From positions 1 through 15,023 of the forward strand of contig JAZFSZ010000064.1 of NCBI GenBank assembly GCA_036446455.1: a stretch of 15,023 nucleotides of DNA, read 5' to 3'. The position numbers were made by a program, and so were the translations under genes. Below are positions 14,063 to 15,023 of the stretch, in pieces (within the stretch, counting starts at the first letter, position 1; the number at the start of each line of letters is the position of its first letter). The notes below the pieces were generated by a model. The model saw only the letters and a list, made by a program, of their open reading frames with translations. It made no database searches and was not told the origin of the DNA. The DNA comes from JAZFSZ01 sp036446455. Its GTDB lineage: Bacteria > Pseudomonadota > Gammaproteobacteria > Acidiferrobacterales > JAJDNE01.

Positions 14063-15023
14063 ATGGACAAGAAAAAACTGTGGAGTGGTCGCTTCGAGGC
14101 CCCGACTGACAACTTTGTCGAAAGCTTCACTTCCTCTGTGGGATTTGATCAGCGGCTCTACCACTACGATATCCAGGGCTCCATTGCTCACGCACAAATG
14201 CTGGCACACGTGGGTGTACTCACCGACGGCGAGTGCAAGACCATTGTTGGCGGGCTGGAGGAGATCGAGGCAGAAATCGATGCTGGCCAGTTTGCCTGGA
14301 GTGTGTCGCTGGAAGATGTGCACATGAATATTGAGGCCAGACTGACGGACCGCATCGGTGAGGCGGGCAAGAAACTGCACACCGGTCGCTCGCGCAATGA
14401 TCAGGTGGCGACGGATATCAGGCTTTATCTCAGAGACGGCATTGACGAGGTTTGCAGTCGACTACGGGTTCTGCAGTCCGTTTTAATCGATATCGCCGAA
14501 AAAGAAAGCGACACCATATTACCGGGTTTCACCCATTTGCAGCCGGCGCAGCCCATCACTTTTGGTCACCACATGCTGGCCTGGTTTGAGATGCTCGAGC
14601 GTGATTACACGCGCCTGCAAGATTGCAGAAAGCGGGTGAATGTTATGCCCCTGGGTGCGGCGGCGCTGGCAGGAACGAGCTACCCCATAGACCGGGAGTT
14701 TACTGCTGAGAAGTTGGGATTTGACAAACCGGCAGCCAACTCACTGGACGCCGTATCTGATCGTGACTTCGCCATTGAGTTTGTGTTCGATGCTTCATTA
14801 ATCATGATGCACCTGTCGAGAATGTCGGAAGAACTAATCCTGTGGTCATCGGTGCAATTTGACTTTATTGAGTTGGGCGACAGCTTTTGCACCGGTTCCA
14901 GCATTATGCCGCAAAAAAAGAACCCGGACGTACCGGAACTGGTGCGCGGCAAAACCGGTCGAGTGAATGGCAGTTTGATAAGTTTGCTAACATTGATGAA
15001 GGGGCAGCCGCTGGCGTACAACA
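14063..15023 (+). CDS. argH: argininosuccinate lyase (3' end outside the window)
   Basis: ArgH splits argininosuccinate into arginine and fumarate, the last step of arginine synthesis, as a cytoplasmic homotetramer. The first 320 codons are present, open to the window edge; the usual length is about 460. The reading begins MDKKKLWSGRFEAPTD, which is the family N-terminus. Later come the active-site segments HTGRSRNDQVATD (about 113-125), GFTHLQPAQP, and the superfamily signature GSSIMPQKKNPD carrying the catalytic serine loop. No strong Shine-Dalgarno is seen before the ATG. It diverges from the kinase-regulator operon across 456 bases, as in pseudomonads. Confidence 0.97.
   Translation, partial: MDKKKLWSGRFEAPTDNFVESFTSSVGFDQRLYHYDIQGSIAHAQMLAHVGVLTDGECKTIVGGLEEIEAEIDAGQFAWSVSLEDVHMNIEARLTDRIGEAGKKLHTGRSRNDQVATDIRLYLRDGIDEVCSRLRVLQSVLIDIAEKESDTILPGFTHLQPAQPITFGHHMLAWFEMLERDYTRLQDCRKRVNVMPLGAAALAGTSYPIDREFTAEKLGFDKPAANSLDAVSDRDFAIEFVFDASLIMMHLSRMSEELILWSSVQFDFIELGDSFCTGSSIMPQKKNPDVPELVRGKTGRVNGSLISLLTLMKGQPLAYN

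Overview
The window looks like the chromosome of a moderate-GC gammaproteobacterium. The strongest sign is the gene order argH (diverging) - AlgZ-type kinase - AlgR-type regulator - hemC - hemD - hemX - hemY. From memory this is the arrangement around argH/algZ/algR/hemC in Pseudomonas aeruginosa and relatives. The protein families all fit that assignment. No rRNA, tRNA, CRISPR array, transposase, integrase or phage gene was seen.

Layout from left to right. (1) 1-583 carries no credible gene. It is dominated by a large, nearly perfect inverted repeat (42-197 and 422-578) around a core that folds into its own nested hairpins. (2) 584-4509, minus strand, is a compact four-gene operon read right to left: ABC ATPase, ABC permease, GldG-like auxiliary membrane protein, and a DUF4340-type membrane-anchored protein. 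Spacing is very tight (4-bp overlap, 2 bp, 10 bp) and a near-consensus sigma70 promoter lies at 4559-4587. (3) 4702-5736, plus strand, encodes a ferredoxin-domain flavin reductase with a 2Fe-2S domain followed by FAD and NAD(P)H domains. A TTTCTCC tandem repeat follows it. (4) 5854-9808, minus strand, is the hemC-hemD-hemX-hemY operon for the tetrapyrrole steps from porphobilinogen to uroporphyrinogen III, plus the two inner-membrane proteins that usually accompany them. (5) 9880-10437, plus strand, is an exported thioredoxin-fold protein with a CPYC active site, placed between hemC and the regulator gene. (6) 10669-13606, minus strand, is a two-component operon with TWO tandem AlgZ/LytS-type histidine kinases feeding one LytTR response regulator. 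(7) 13607-14062 is an intergenic region with several hairpins, including a strong minus-strand intrinsic terminator that serves no visible gene. (8) 14063 to the end is the first 320 codons of argH, argininosuccinate lyase.

Working together: the hem genes form a co-translated pathway unit. The kinase-kinase-regulator set is translationally coupled (1-bp and 4-bp overlaps) and probably acts as one sensory system. The ABC/GldG/DUF4340 set probably forms one envelope complex of unknown substrate. The most unusual points are the kinase duplication, the long palindromic element abutting the ABC operon, the orphan minus-strand terminator between argH and the kinases, and the poorly understood ABC/DUF4340 cassette. 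No clear new defence or mobile system is visible.
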